DNA from: Elmis aenea
Lineage: Eukaryota > Arthropoda > Insecta > Coleoptera > Elmidae
Direction: 5' to 3'
Length of the DNA stretch: 64,000 nt
Assembly: GCA_947652605.1 (NCBI GenBank)
Contig: OX393581.1
Coordinates: 43,547,924 to 43,611,923 of the forward strand
Part shown: piece by piece, positions 34,536 through 44,549 of the stretch
Layout of the letters: each line of letters starts with the position of its first letter
How positions within the stretch are numbered: position 1 is the stretch's first letter
Made by a program: the position numbers and the translations under genes
The notes under the pieces: generated by a model
Told to the model about the DNA's origin: nothing
Database searches by the model: none
Seen by the model: only the letters and a program-made list of their open reading frames with translations

Positions 34536-35745
34536 GAAGACCTCATTAACAGATTTTAATAGCATAGCAAAAACCACAGACCACAAAAATCGAAGTAAAT
34601 CGTAAGGAGATATGTCATTGGACATACTCCAGCACTTCAGTACTTTGTCATAATAAATTGCTGAATGTCCCTGGACTGATTGCAAAATACTTGGATTTAA
34701 AAAAAAAAGTGATGAAGCTATAGTAAAGAAAATGTTTTGTATTGGAGAACACTTTGTTTATAAGACAAACGTATTTTAAAAGTGATTTTTTTTTAAATTA
34801 AATGTAAAGGCGGCGAAATATTTTAAAGTATGATTCAGACACGAAGGAAGACAGCTCTTACAAAAAAAAAACTTAAACTCATCTGAGAACGAAAATTATA
34901 TTTTAGGTACAGTATTGTTGGCGATTAATATCAGAAATTAAAATCCTGATTAAGAAACTATGGCATGTTTTTAATTTAAAATACCAACAGATGAGATTTT
35001 ACATCGCAAAATCGCAACGAAACACACCACAGTAAGCTGCAACACGAGTATGGGCCAAGAATTGATTTTTAATTTACAAAACGAGGTTAATTACCAAACA
35101 GATAAAACAATAAACGCCAATAAGTTCGTGTCGTTGTTTCTAAAAACTGTTGTAAATCATCTCTATGAATAATTCCACTGCGAATCTGAAACAGTACACG
35201 TTAAAATTGAAAATCTAGGGAGAAAATGAAATTAGCTTGCACATTTAACACAATTAAGGTAATTTATGCAAGAGTTATATTCCACTTTGTAATTTTGCGT
35301 GTTGAGTATTCAGTATGGTTGTTAAATTTATGTCTATTAATGAGTATTGTGACATAACACATAACATTTCTCCTCAAACGTAAATTGCGCCGCTATTAAA
35401 CGTTTGAAAGTGCCGCAGCCTTATTCATAACTAATATTGCAGCATTTACACTAACAAGCGCCAGAATGTTGCCGGTTGTAATGACTGCTAATGAAAATTT
35501 CTCTTTAAAATTATACAAACAGCTTAAGGTGTTTGCAGATCTCAATTTTCGAAATGTAGGAATTTCTGCAACTTTAATTTTTATAATCGATAATGAATAG
35601 AATTTATAGTCTTCAAAAACTTATTTTATTAAAATTTAAGAAAATTTAAACTAACGACAACATATTAGAATTTTTTGAAAGTTGTAGCAGCTTTATTAGG
35701 CAAAATTTTAAAAATTTGGATGTGTAAGTGCGCGCGCGTTAGCAT
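34536..35745. other. No recognisable feature
   Basis: AT-rich DNA. A 71-codon open frame at 34470-34685 has no recognisable content beyond the overlap with the mariner relic. Confidence 0.35.
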
Positions 35746-35747
35746 GG

Positions 35748-37133
35748 CAGGTTGGAGCTACAACATAACAAAAAACAAAAACTTTTAACGTCATAATTTT
35801 TTGCTCATTTTTTGCTAATTTTTGCTATACTTTTTAAATTTTTTGCTGGTCTCTAATGGGAGATAATTAAAAAAAAAGAATTGTAACTCCAACTTTACGC
35901 TGAGTTACATTTGCTAAAAAGTCAAAATGTTTTCATGTCACAATTTTTTGCTCATTTTTTGCTAATTTTTGCTGTACTTTTTAAATTTTTTGCTGGTCTC
36001 TAATGGGAGATAATTAAAAAAAAAGAATTGTAACTCCAACTTTACGCTGAGTTACATTTGCTAAAAAGTCAAAATGTTTTTGTCACAATTTTTTGCTCAT
36101 TTTTTGCTAATTTTTGCTGTACTTTTTAAATTTTTTGCTGGTCTCTAATGGAAGATAATTTAAAAAAAAGAATTGTAACTCCAACTTTACGCTGAGTTAC
36201 ATTTGCTAAAAAGTCAAAATGTTTTCATGTCACAATTTTTTGCTCATTTTTTGCTAATTTTTGCTGCACTTTTTAAATTTTTTGCTGTTCGCTTTTCCAA
36301 GATATGTAGTTTTTTCATAATCATTATGTGCTACAAATAGGTGGTATTCTTGGATATACAACACGAATAACTTCGAATAACCAAAATTTACGTCAATGTT
36401 TTGTTCTAATAACCTTATAATAATTTATAAAGTTAACTTATATACACACTTTCAGTTTATTGATATTTAAAAGTAGTTTCGTTGCAGTTTTTGTAAAAAC
36501 CATAAAGTTTCTTTACATGACTATCAGTTAAGGCACTCCAATAAAATTGAACAATAGGTACACAAATTCAGACCTGCAAATAACAATGCTTAAGACCCAC
36601 CAGAAATAGGACTAGGTTCTTTTTGTAGAAATAAACATTTTTAGTTGACAATGTTACAACAATAAAAAAATGTTAGTACAAAAACCTAATTTTTACTCTT
36701 ATGTGATGTGGGACATATGTGTCCCTTTAATGGTCTAAAGAGGGTTAATAAGTCGTAAATAGTTTTTTTGTATGGCATGATTATTTTAGGTGACGAGGGT
36801 TTATATGTACGTACGTTTTATTTGATTTTTAGCGTAAAGTTGGAGTTACAATTCTTTTTTTTTAATTATCTCCCATTAGAGACCAGCAAAAAATTTAAAA
36901 AGTACAGCAAAAATTAGCAAAAAATGAGCAAAAAATTATGACATAAAAACATTTTGACTTTTTAGCAAATGTAACTCAGCGTAAAGTTGGAGTTACAATT
37001 CTTTTTTTAAATTATCTTCTATTAGAGACCAGCAAAAAATTTAAAAAGTATAGCAAAAATTAGCAAAAAATGAGCAAAAAATTATGACGTTAAAAGTTTT
37101 TGTTTTTTGTTATGTTGTAGCTCCAACTTGACG
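35748..37133. mobile_element. Foldback element with 147-bp tandem repeats in inverted arms
   Basis: The left end GGTTGGAGCTACAACATAAC is mirrored by GTTATGTTGTAGCTCCAACT at the right. The left arm holds about 3.5 direct repeats with period 145-147 (AATTTTTTGCTC at 35795, 35942, 36087 and 36234), each with CTAATGGGAGATAATT and TAACTCCAACTTTACGCTGA. The right arm (36826-37133) holds about two inverted copies. The centre, 36290-36825, is unique. This layout resembles FB/Galileo-type elements; the superfamily cannot be told without ends and duplication. Confidence 0.75.
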
Positions 37134-37236
37134 GACCTGGCAATTATGCATTTTTAAAATAAGTTATCTATCGAGTCTTAAAACATGTATTACAAAGCGC
37201 GCGCGTTTAGTTGATTTTTCAAATGGTACAAATATA

Positions 37237-37560
37237 CAGGGTGTTTAAATTTTAACGTCAAGCTAAAATTCCAAAAAAAATATAAAAATATTTAGTTAAT
37301 TTGCAAATGTAGTCTACGTTAGGGTCTATAATAAATCTGTATAAGCGTTTTAATGCAAAATGTTAAATTACCAAATTATTTAAAAAAATCAAAATTTTGA
37401 AAAATATCTCATAAACGGCAACCCATTTTTAATTTTAATAGAATACACGTTTCTTAATATACTGCCGTTTGTTTTATTTATCTCGAATTTTATCAAACAA
37501 AGTTATGATTAAAAATATGATTGTATATTTTGTAACCCTTTAATTGCGACGAAAAGCAAC
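37237..37560. repeat. Repeat 'R2' end, copy 1 (CAGGGTG end)
   Basis: Begins TA-CAGGGTGTTTAAATT. It is homologous to the reverse complement of 57125-57564: shared GGTCTATAAT/AAAAA, AAATTATTTAAAAAAATCAA, AATTTTGAAAA, TGCCGTTTGT and AAAGTTATGA. Only one end is visible. Confidence 0.6.
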
Positions 37561-38085
37561 TTTTCTGAAACGCGGCTGTCGTCAAAAAGCGATTTTAGGA
37601 TTTTGTTATAAACTACCTATGTTATATTTCGGGGCGTCCACATAGTTGCTTGTCGCGATCGACTTTTTATATCGAATATTAGACGCGAGCGACACGCCGA
37701 ATTCTTCAATGTTTCATCGAGATCCGAGAAAAAAAAACGCTTTTGCTGGGGTTTCGTTTTTCGCGCATATATTCAGAAACGTTTGACGTATTTTAAAACT
37801 TTAAATCGTTTTACTTACGAAGAATGCGCCCATCGGAAACTAAAGAAATTTCGATGTTTGCTGCCCGCACACGTTCATGGCCAACGCGCAGGGCCGTTCA
37901 TAGAAAACTCGGGCCCCGGGGAAGCAATAGACAACTGGCCCCCCTTTTCTCTAAGAAAGGAATAAATTTAAGACTCGAATTTGATATAAGCAATGTAATT
38001 CTGTATTAAATATACGGAAAAAAAACATTTTGAGCAAAATGTTCAGGGTAATAATAATAACCCAAGTGTCCAGAGTTCCTCGGCA
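37561..38085. other. No supported gene
   Basis: Contains a GC-richer patch at 37640-37700 and CAGGGCCGTTCATAGAAAAC near 37890, which may be one hAT-type end. No partner end was found. Confidence 0.3.
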
Positions 38086-38089
38086 TCAA

Positions 38090-38770
38090 AACTAAATGTT
38101 TTCCAGAGTTATACGTGCCACTGGCCATTTCATTCGGAAAAATAGGGGTAAAACTGAAAAATTGGCATACCTGTAAAGGTCTTTTTTGCGATCGCGTTGG
38201 CCACGAAACCGTCAGAGACTAAATCGAAATTATTCTATTTGCTAATGCGCGCATCCTTTGCAAGTAAAATAGTGCAAAGTTTTTGAAAGAATCTTGAACG
38301 GTTCCGAAGAAAAATGTCAAAAACGAAACTCCTGCATAAGTGCTGTGATATGAACAGTTGTGTTATATCTGTTATAACATGGTTATAGTTATAACTAACC
38401 ATATCCATGTGACTTGCATAGGCGTTTAACATAGGGAAAACCGTTTTTACAAAGGCCTCGTTTTTCGCCCTTTTTTCCGGAACCGGTTAAGGTTTTTTCA
38501 AAAACTTTGCGCGATTTTACTTGCGATTTATGCGCGAATTGGTAAATAAAAGAATTTCGATTTTAACTCTGCACGTTTCATGGCCAACGCGATTGCAAAA
38601 ATTACTTTTATTAGGTATTCAACTTTTCAGTTTTTCCCCTATTTTACCGAAGAAAATGGCCAGTGGCACGCATAACTCTGTAAAACATTTAGTTTTTATG
38701 TTCTTGGTGCAATAAACACAGCCTTAATCAAATTCTAGCGACAACGTTCGTGACCTTCCCTGGTTAGTAA
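38090..38770. repeat. Inverted-repeat element related to 26586-27090
   Basis: ACTAAATGTTTTCCAGAGTT and GTGCCACTGGCCATTT at the left mirror AATGGCCAGTGGCACGCATA and TGTAAAACATTTAGTTT at the right. The middle shares GTAAAATAGTGCAAAG and GACTTGCATAGGCGTTTAAC with the copy next to the satellite. The right flank GCAATAAACACAGCCTTAAT is common to both copies. Confidence 0.65.
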
Positions 38771-38854
38771 AAATTCATTTGTTAATTTCATTTGAACGTC
38801 CCTTGTATATTCGTCTAAAAGTAATTTCGATCCAAGGTGTAGCAGTTATAGTTA

Positions 38855-39093
38855 ATCTGGCTGGTCGTGTGAACAACCTAACGGGCATTCGGAAAGTCGT
38901 GGGTTCGAATCCCGGAGCCGCCTGTCATTGTAGGGGTTTCAGGTGGTTTCACCTACAGTTGAGCAAATGCTGTGACAGTACCTCAACCTACCGTCTGCTC
39001 TTAACCATCCCATCCTTGTTCCCTCCCCTTCAATTGAGTGATTGGCCGTAGCAGCAAAAGTATGCCGAATTAAAATAAAATATTTAAAAAAAT
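38855..39093 (+). repeat. tRNA-derived SINE, copy 2
   Basis: B box GGTTCGAATCC at 38902-38912, preceded by CTGGCTGGTCGTGTGAACAA and followed by CTGTCATTGTAGGGGTTTCA, in the same order as the copy at 16480. It ends in an A-rich tail (AAAATAAAATATTTAAAAAA). Confidence 0.8.
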
Positions 39094-40034
39094 ACCGATA
39101 AATATTTTAGCTATAGACTGGGTTACAGATTTAAAAAATGTATTAAAAGTACTATCTATTGTTATCATAAACTTTTTTTTTCTAATGGACTCATATATTG
39201 ATATTTTAATAATTATTATTGTAAATCCTTTCTAATTATATTATTAATTAAATAATTTCTAAGTTTAATAGCTCATGTTATACCTTCGTTGAAGTAATTT
39301 TCTATTAACGTTGAAGACAACTCCAGCTTCCAATTTTGTTATCGTTTTGCGTTCATATAACCTCTTTTGCAAACAAAGCTTTCATAAATTGTTAACGAAA
39401 TGGTTTACTAATCATTTAATTACGCAGATTTTATGCACATGTTCGTAGCTGTACCGCTATTACATGTTTTATTAATTTTAATTAAGCGAAAATTCGTTTT
39501 GCGGTCTTTAAATAATTTCGCCGCTACAATCGGCTAAGAATTCGCAGCAATATACGTTCGTTGTTTGTTTTGAAAAGTTTTACTAATTGAAAAAACGGAA
39601 TCAATAAAGGACCTCGGGAAATGAAGCTGTTTGCAGTTTTATTATTTTGTTTTATCGACGGATCTCATAAAGGGGAGCGCAAAAATTTCATTATGAGAGA
39701 TTTGATGTAAGATGGTGTATAAAATATGCATGTTGCAGTTAAGTTGTGGAAAAAGTTGGGGTTGTTGTGCTGGCGAAAAAGTTTAATTTTGTAAAGTTAT
39801 TGGTTATTCATGACTCTAACCTTTTCAATTTTCCTTTTTTTCTACTTAAGGAAATATTATATCGTAATTTATTTTTGTTATAGCGTTTATATTACCTCTG
39901 GTTGTTGCTGTTTTGTGTAAATTATTTTTCAAGTAGGTTTTAAAGCAATCGTGAAACCTCTTCTCTCATTAAAAAATGCTTTTGACAGCATTTACTAAGC
40001 TTCTTACAGCATGTCACATGTTTTATATCATAAC
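39094..40034. other. No recognisable feature
   Basis: AT-rich DNA left of the Copia insertion. Confidence 0.4.
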
Positions 40035-40230
40035 TGTTAATTAATACATTTGGTCCGTGTTAAATAATACTACACATTGCAACAAGAACAGGAACTATAT
40101 TGTTAAATAAAGTACATTAGAAAAAAGGAACAAAAACGTGACGCTTCTATACAATACAATGCGTTATTCATCTCTCTTCTATATTGTCACTTCTTACAAT
40201 TACCACTAGATATAAATGTATATTCTAACA
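40035..40230 (-). repeat. Copia 3' LTR
   Basis: Starts TG and ends CA in either orientation's convention (TGTT...AACA). No difference from 43445-43640 was seen by eye. Confidence 0.95.
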
Positions 40231-40242
40231 CGCCTCCTTACA
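40231..40242 (-). promoter_or_regulatory. Copia polypurine tract
   Basis: The minus strand reads TAAGGAGGCG immediately before the 3' LTR start TGTTAG, the expected place for the plus-strand primer. Confidence 0.6.
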
Positions 40243-40293
40243 TTTATATTCGAACACTTAGCACTATTACATAAGGTTACATTACAATACTTA

Positions 40294-43200
40294 TTATTCT
40301 ATTAAATCTAACATCTTTCTAAATTTTTTAAATTTAATATTACCTAGAGATTTCGTGAAAATATCGGCCATATTATTTTCTGATTCGACCCTTACAACAT
40401 CGATCGTTCCACTCAAATAGTGTTCGTTTACAAAGTGATATTGTACTTCTATGTATTTTGAATTTTTTGTAAAATTTCCATATTTAGCAATAGCTAATGC
40501 TCCAGAATTATCTTCATATATTTTTATAGGCTCATTTACATAAATTTCAGACAACACCTTGCCATTCAAAAACGCTGTTTCTACATCCATCTGTTCTATA
40601 ATTAGCCCTTCCTGACAACAATATGATAATAAAATTTTTAAAGTTAACATTTTTGCAACTGGTGAATAAATATCATCTACAACTTCTTTTTGCTGATAAC
40701 CTCTTACAACTAATCGAGCTTTATACTCATTGTCTGACTTTTTAGTGTAAACCCACTTTACATCTAAAATTCTTTTATTATCTGGCCTTTCCACCAGACT
40801 CCAAGTTTTATTTTCACTTAACGAACCTATCTCTTTGTCCATTGCCCGAATCCAAAACTCAGATTCATCACATCCTAACGCCTCCTCAAAATTATCCGGA
40901 CTTTCAACTCCACAGTAATTTACATTTATATAATTATTATAAACATAATAATCATTATATTTTTCTGGCATTCTCCTTTCTCTCTGTGATTTCCTTACCC
41001 CATGATCTACTCCTAACTCAGAAATACTTTCAACTTGTGTATCATCAACACATTCACTTTCAGAGTTATTCCCACTTACTTCAGGATCATTATCATCGTT
41101 TAAACCAATACATTTTACATCCTCTTCAACAATATCAACATGCCTTGCTACAAACACTCTATTATTTACTAAAACTCTATACCCAACGTCAGTATATCCT
41201 AACAAAATTCCTAGATCAGCCTTTCTGTCCCATTTTGATACCCTCTTTACTTCAGGAACTCTTACAAATACTCTACTTCCATATAATCGTAAATATTCAA
41301 TACTTGGCTTTTTATTAAATACAATTTCAAATGGCGTCTTATTTTCAATGGTATTAGCTAACGTCCTATTTTTAAGATAAGCTGCAGTACAGACTATTTC
41401 AGGCCAATAACGCCTATTTACTTTTGCCTCAGATAACAAACATCTAGACATGTCCATCAAAGTCCTATTATATCTCTCAGCTGTCCCACATAATTCGTGT
41501 ACATAAGGTGGGCAAACATTAAAAACAATCCCTTTTTCTCTAAATAAAGCATAAATATGAGAATTTAGGTACTCACTACCATTATCACACCTGATCCTTT
41601 TGATAGTTTTACCAGTCAAGTTCTCTATCTCATTTATGTATTGTAGAAAACAATTATAAACTTCATCTTTTGATCTTATAGTATAAACTTTAACTAATTT
41701 ACTATAATCATCTATAAAAGTGAGAAAGTATTTTTCGCCTCTATAGCCAGTTATTGCATGCGGCCCATTTAAATCAGTATGAACTATTTCTAATATCTCT
41801 TTAGCTCTACTTCTGTTATTTTTAAAAGGTAAGTTATGCATTTTATTCTCAATACAAGTTTTACATTTCATATACTCAGATTCTAACTCTTTAGGCAAAC
41901 CGTCTAACATTTGTTCTTTGCACATACTATTCAAATAATTAAAATTTACATGACCTAACATGCGGTGTAGCCTTTCTTTTGACGTTATTTCATTTTTATC
42001 GTTCAATTTCGACAAATTTACATTACCCTGGTTATGTTCAACTTCACTTGACAATTTAAATAAATTATTTTCCTTCCAAGCAACTGCAATTAACTTATTA
42101 TCCCTATCATAAACTTTAGAAGTATTCCCCATTGACACAATTTTGTTATTATCAGTAATTTTTGCATAACTAATCAGGTTTTTATCCATTTCTTTTACAT
42201 AGTAGACATTTTTCATTCTTATTTTTTGTTTTCTATTATATACATCAAAATTACTAATAACCGTTCCAAGTTTTGTAGCTTTTAAAATTCTCCCATCTCC
42301 TACAACTACTTTTCTAGGTTCCTTTAATACAATACTCTCATAAAAATACTCATCATTATTAATGACATGGTCTGTACAACCTGAATCTAAAAGCCAGTTA
42401 ATTCTAGCCTTATTACTCGCATTTTGATTATTATTATCTACTTGTCTTACATTTAAAGCTTGAACCTCAACATGAAAGTTGCTCATTCCTTGGTTGCCCT
42501 GGTCTTGACCTTGACCTCTTCGATTGAAACGTCCGCCTCTTGATCCACGCTGGACATCTCGTCCTCGGTGCCAATTCTCCTGGCCTCTTCCTTGATTAAA
42601 ATTCCCACGATTACTCTGATGCACATGGCGGCCTCTACTCCATGAACTCCTAGTTCCAGCTTGATGGCAATCCTTTTTAAAGTGTGTTAAACTCCCACAT
42701 ATCCAGCAAGAAGGTTTTTGCTTGTTTACATTTGTACTTGTATCCGACGTGTATGCACTAGAATGAGATTTAGTACCACTTACTTGATCTTTCATCTTAA
42801 CTTCCATCATTTTTATTTTGCTCATGACATATTCAACTGTCTGATCTTCTTCTTTTAAAACATCAACTAGATCGCCTACGTAGCTATAATTCTCCGGCAA
42901 CATTCTTAGCATATAATTCATTTTTTCTTTTTCAGTGACCTCAGCACCCGCAGCCTTTAATTCATTTATCTCCCTTTCAAATTGACTAAAAAATTCTGAA
43001 ACATTGGTAAAGTCTTTCAGCCTTAATTTATCGAGTTTATTTCTTTGAAGTATCTGAAGTGCAGTAGATTCTTTGGTGTACATTGCATTAAACTTGCTCA
43101 TTATTTCAAACGCCGTTCCTTTATCACTTATGAACTCTAGTTGCTTATTAGTAATCGCACTGTATATATAATTTATTGCTTTGAGATCCATTCGATCCCA

Positions 43201-43344
43201 ATCTTCATCTTTATCTGTTTCTGTTTTTGACCGCGTCACTACCAGGTCACACTTTTCCAGTCTCAAAAGCATAATAATTCGCCTTCTCCAGCTCAAAAAC
43301 TCCTCACCGTCAAATATCGGTATGGTCATGTCCATTTTCTTCAT
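40294..43344 (-). CDS. Copia Gag-Pol polyprotein with in-frame deletion of the RT core
   Basis: A 1,016-codon open frame. Order: Gag (start MKKMDMTIPIFDGEEFLSW), a CCHC zinc knuckle CWICGSLTHFKKDC (about 213-226), an Arg/Gly-rich linker, aspartic protease LLDSGCTDHVI (about 317-327), the pre-integrase HRMLGHVNF, and integrase with all three acidic residues (HTDLNGP, CDNGSEY, TAERYNR; about 518, 586, 618). The RT starts normally (VKWVYTKKSD, QMDVETAFLNGKVLSEIYV) but at about residue 939 jumps from VNEP straight to RNase H (IKIYEDNSGALAIAK, ending ADIFTKSLG). About 300-350 residues, including the YVDD active site, are lost without breaking the frame. Gag, protease and integrase look intact, so replication would need RT supplied in trans. 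The long opposite-strand frame at 40842-41318 is a shadow. Confidence 0.9.
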   Translation of the reverse strand: MKKMDMTIPIFDGEEFLSWRRRIIMLLRLEKCDLVVTRSKTETDKDEDWDRMDLKAINYIYSAITNKQLEFISDKGTAFEIMSKFNAMYTKESTALQILQRNKLDKLRLKDFTNVSEFFSQFEREINELKAAGAEVTEKEKMNYMLRMLPENYSYVGDLVDVLKEEDQTVEYVMSKIKMMEVKMKDQVSGTKSHSSAYTSDTSTNVNKQKPSCWICGSLTHFKKDCHQAGTRSSWSRGRHVHQSNRGNFNQGRGQENWHRGRDVQRGSRGGRFNRRGQGQDQGNQGMSNFHVEVQALNVRQVDNNNQNASNKARINWLLDSGCTDHVINNDEYFYESIVLKEPRKVVVGDGRILKATKLGTVISNFDVYNRKQKIRMKNVYYVKEMDKNLISYAKITDNNKIVSMGNTSKVYDRDNKLIAVAWKENNLFKLSSEVEHNQGNVNLSKLNDKNEITSKERLHRMLGHVNFNYLNSMCKEQMLDGLPKELESEYMKCKTCIENKMHNLPFKNNRSRAKEILEIVHTDLNGPHAITGYRGEKYFLTFIDDYSKLVKVYTIRSKDEVYNCFLQYINEIENLTGKTIKRIRCDNGSEYLNSHIYALFREKGIVFNVCPPYVHELCGTAERYNRTLMDMSRCLLSEAKVNRRYWPEIVCTAAYLKNRTLANTIENKTPFEIVFNKKPSIEYLRLYGSRVFVRVPEVKRVSKWDRKADLGILLGYTDVGYRVLVNNRVFVARHVDIVEEDVKCIGLNDDNDPEVSGNNSESECVDDTQVESISELGVDHGVRKSQRERRMPEKYNDYYVYNNYINVNYCGVESPDNFEEALGCDESEFWIRAMDKEIGSLSENKTWSLVERPDNKRILDVKWVYTKKSDNEYKARLVVRGYQQKEVVDDIYSPVAKMLTLKILLSYCCQEGLIIEQMDVETAFLNGKVLSEIYVNEPIKIYEDNSGALAIAKYGNFTKNSKYIEVQYHFVNEHYLSGTIDVVRVESENNMADIFTKSLGNIKFKKFRKMLDLIE

Positions 43345-43426
43345 TTTTAATTAAATTTTTTTCTTTTACACAACCACGTGTTTTTCTTAACCAAACTTTT
43401 TCTTTTTTAACACTTTTCCTTTTTAG

Positions 43427-43444
43427 AATCACTATCTGCTACCA
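43427..43444 (-). promoter_or_regulatory. Copia primer-binding site, initiator tRNA-Met type
   Basis: Directly after the 5' LTR the minus strand reads TGGTAGCAGATAGTGATT. Its first ten bases are complementary to the 3' end of eukaryotic initiator tRNA-Met (UCUGCUACCA). Confidence 0.75.
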
Positions 43445-43640
43445 TGTTAATTAATACATTTGGTCCGTGTTAAATAATACTACACATTGCAACAAGAACA
43501 GGAACTATATTGTTAAATAAAGTACATTAGAAAAAAGGAACAAAAACGTGACGCTTCTATACAATACAATGCGTTATTCATCTCTCTTCTATATTGTCAC
43601 TTCTTACAATTACCACTAGATATAAATGTATATTCTAACA
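43445..43640 (-). repeat. Copia 5' LTR
   Basis: Second copy of the 196-bp LTR. It is the upstream LTR for the minus-strand ORF and so should hold the promoter. Confidence 0.95.
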
Positions 43641-43645
43641 ATAAC

Positions 43646-44008
43646 TCTGCTTTGAAGTACGTTATAAAACTTTTAACTAGGGGTGGCTTTGATTAAGGTT
43701 TGTAAGGTTTTATTTCCAGCGAGTGTCGCATTTCTATGATGCTGTTATACGATAACGGTGACTCTTATTATCCACATCGTGCTACAACGAACCACAAAAA
43801 GTTAAACCGCAAGATATAAAAAATTAACAAAATTACTCAAAAAAGCTTTTAAAAATAATGATTAACATAAAAAATTTATTATTTAGCACCTGTTGACTCA
43901 AACTGTTTAACAATCCATTTAATTTACGTCAAACTAAATGCATTTTTCTACTATTTCGTAATTTTTAATGCAATTTTGCAATGGCTACAAATTTGCTTGT
44001 TGGATTAA
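43646..44008. other. No recognisable feature
   Basis: AT-rich DNA right of the Copia insertion. Confidence 0.4.
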
Positions 44009-44490
44009 AGGGTAGTTCACACGGTGACACCAGCGTCGTAACATCGCTTTGACATTTGGTGTCGCGGCACTAGGTATTCACACATAACATGGATATATTT
44101 GAACGTCGCGCATCAAAATAAAAATGGCCGCTCTTGTAACTGCAGCAACGAGTGTTGTAAAGCAACTAATTATTTTGAAGTCTCTATATTCGGGAATAGA
44201 TTTGTCCCATAAATAAGGATATTGTTGATAATGCTCTAAAATCGTTGGAACATCTATTGAGGTTAAGGACATGATAAATTGGAAATCGATGACAGACAAA
44301 TGTAAATTATTTGTCTGTTATGTCAAAATATAAAAGTATCGTAGACTTACGTCAAATGCCGCACTGTCAATATCGATGTCGCGACATCGCGGCACTAGCG
44401 TCGTGACATCGTGGCATCGCGAAATCAGGCTGTTCAGACGACTACATTTGATGCCACGGCACCTAGCACGTTGAGTGCCACCGTATGATC
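44009..44490. mobile_element. PIF/Harbinger-like non-autonomous element
   Basis: TAA occurs at both flanks (44006-44008 and 44491-44493), as in the 3-bp TWA target sites of PIF/Harbinger. Imperfect end repeats: TTCACACGGTGACACC and GTGCCACCGTATGATC. The ends also share many GTCG/GCGGCACTAG motifs (CGCGGCACTAG at about 44065 and 44390). The element contains a small MADF-like ORF, consistent with the second gene of Harbinger-type elements. Confidence 0.45.
44078..44272 (-). pseudogene. MADF-like ORF fragment
   Basis: ATG at 44272 begins MSLTSIDVPTILEHYQQYPY, followed by LWDKSIPEYRDFKII. The pattern I..H...P.LWD.....Y.D matches the start of MADF (Myb/SANT-like) DNA-binding domains. Homology fades after about 40 residues, where the frame enters the terminal repeat. 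Truncated, so probably non-functional. Confidence 0.45.
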
Positions 44491-44549
44491 TAAAAAACTG
44501 ACCCGGGAGGCCAACTTTTTTTTTTGTAGAATCTTATTTATATTGCATA

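Larger units (their letters stand above)
40035..43640 (-). mobile_element. Complete Copia-type LTR retrotransposon, internally deleted
   Basis: Two 196-bp LTRs (TGTTAATTAA...ATTCTAACA) bound a 3.2-kb interior, and ATAAC is duplicated at 40030-40034 and 43641-43645. The LTRs look identical base for base, so the insertion is very recent. Transcription runs on the minus strand. At 3,606 bp it is about 1.5 kb shorter than typical Copia elements; the missing part is the RT core. Confidence 0.95.

Noticed and set aside
37783..38009. Two overlapping ORFs of about 60 codons
   Set aside because: No domain, no conservation evidence, and composition follows a GC-richer repeat-like patch.
40842..41318. 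158-codon plus-strand ORF rich in His, Leu and Tyr
   Set aside because: It is the antisense shadow of the Copia integrase/RT frame and has no domain of its own.
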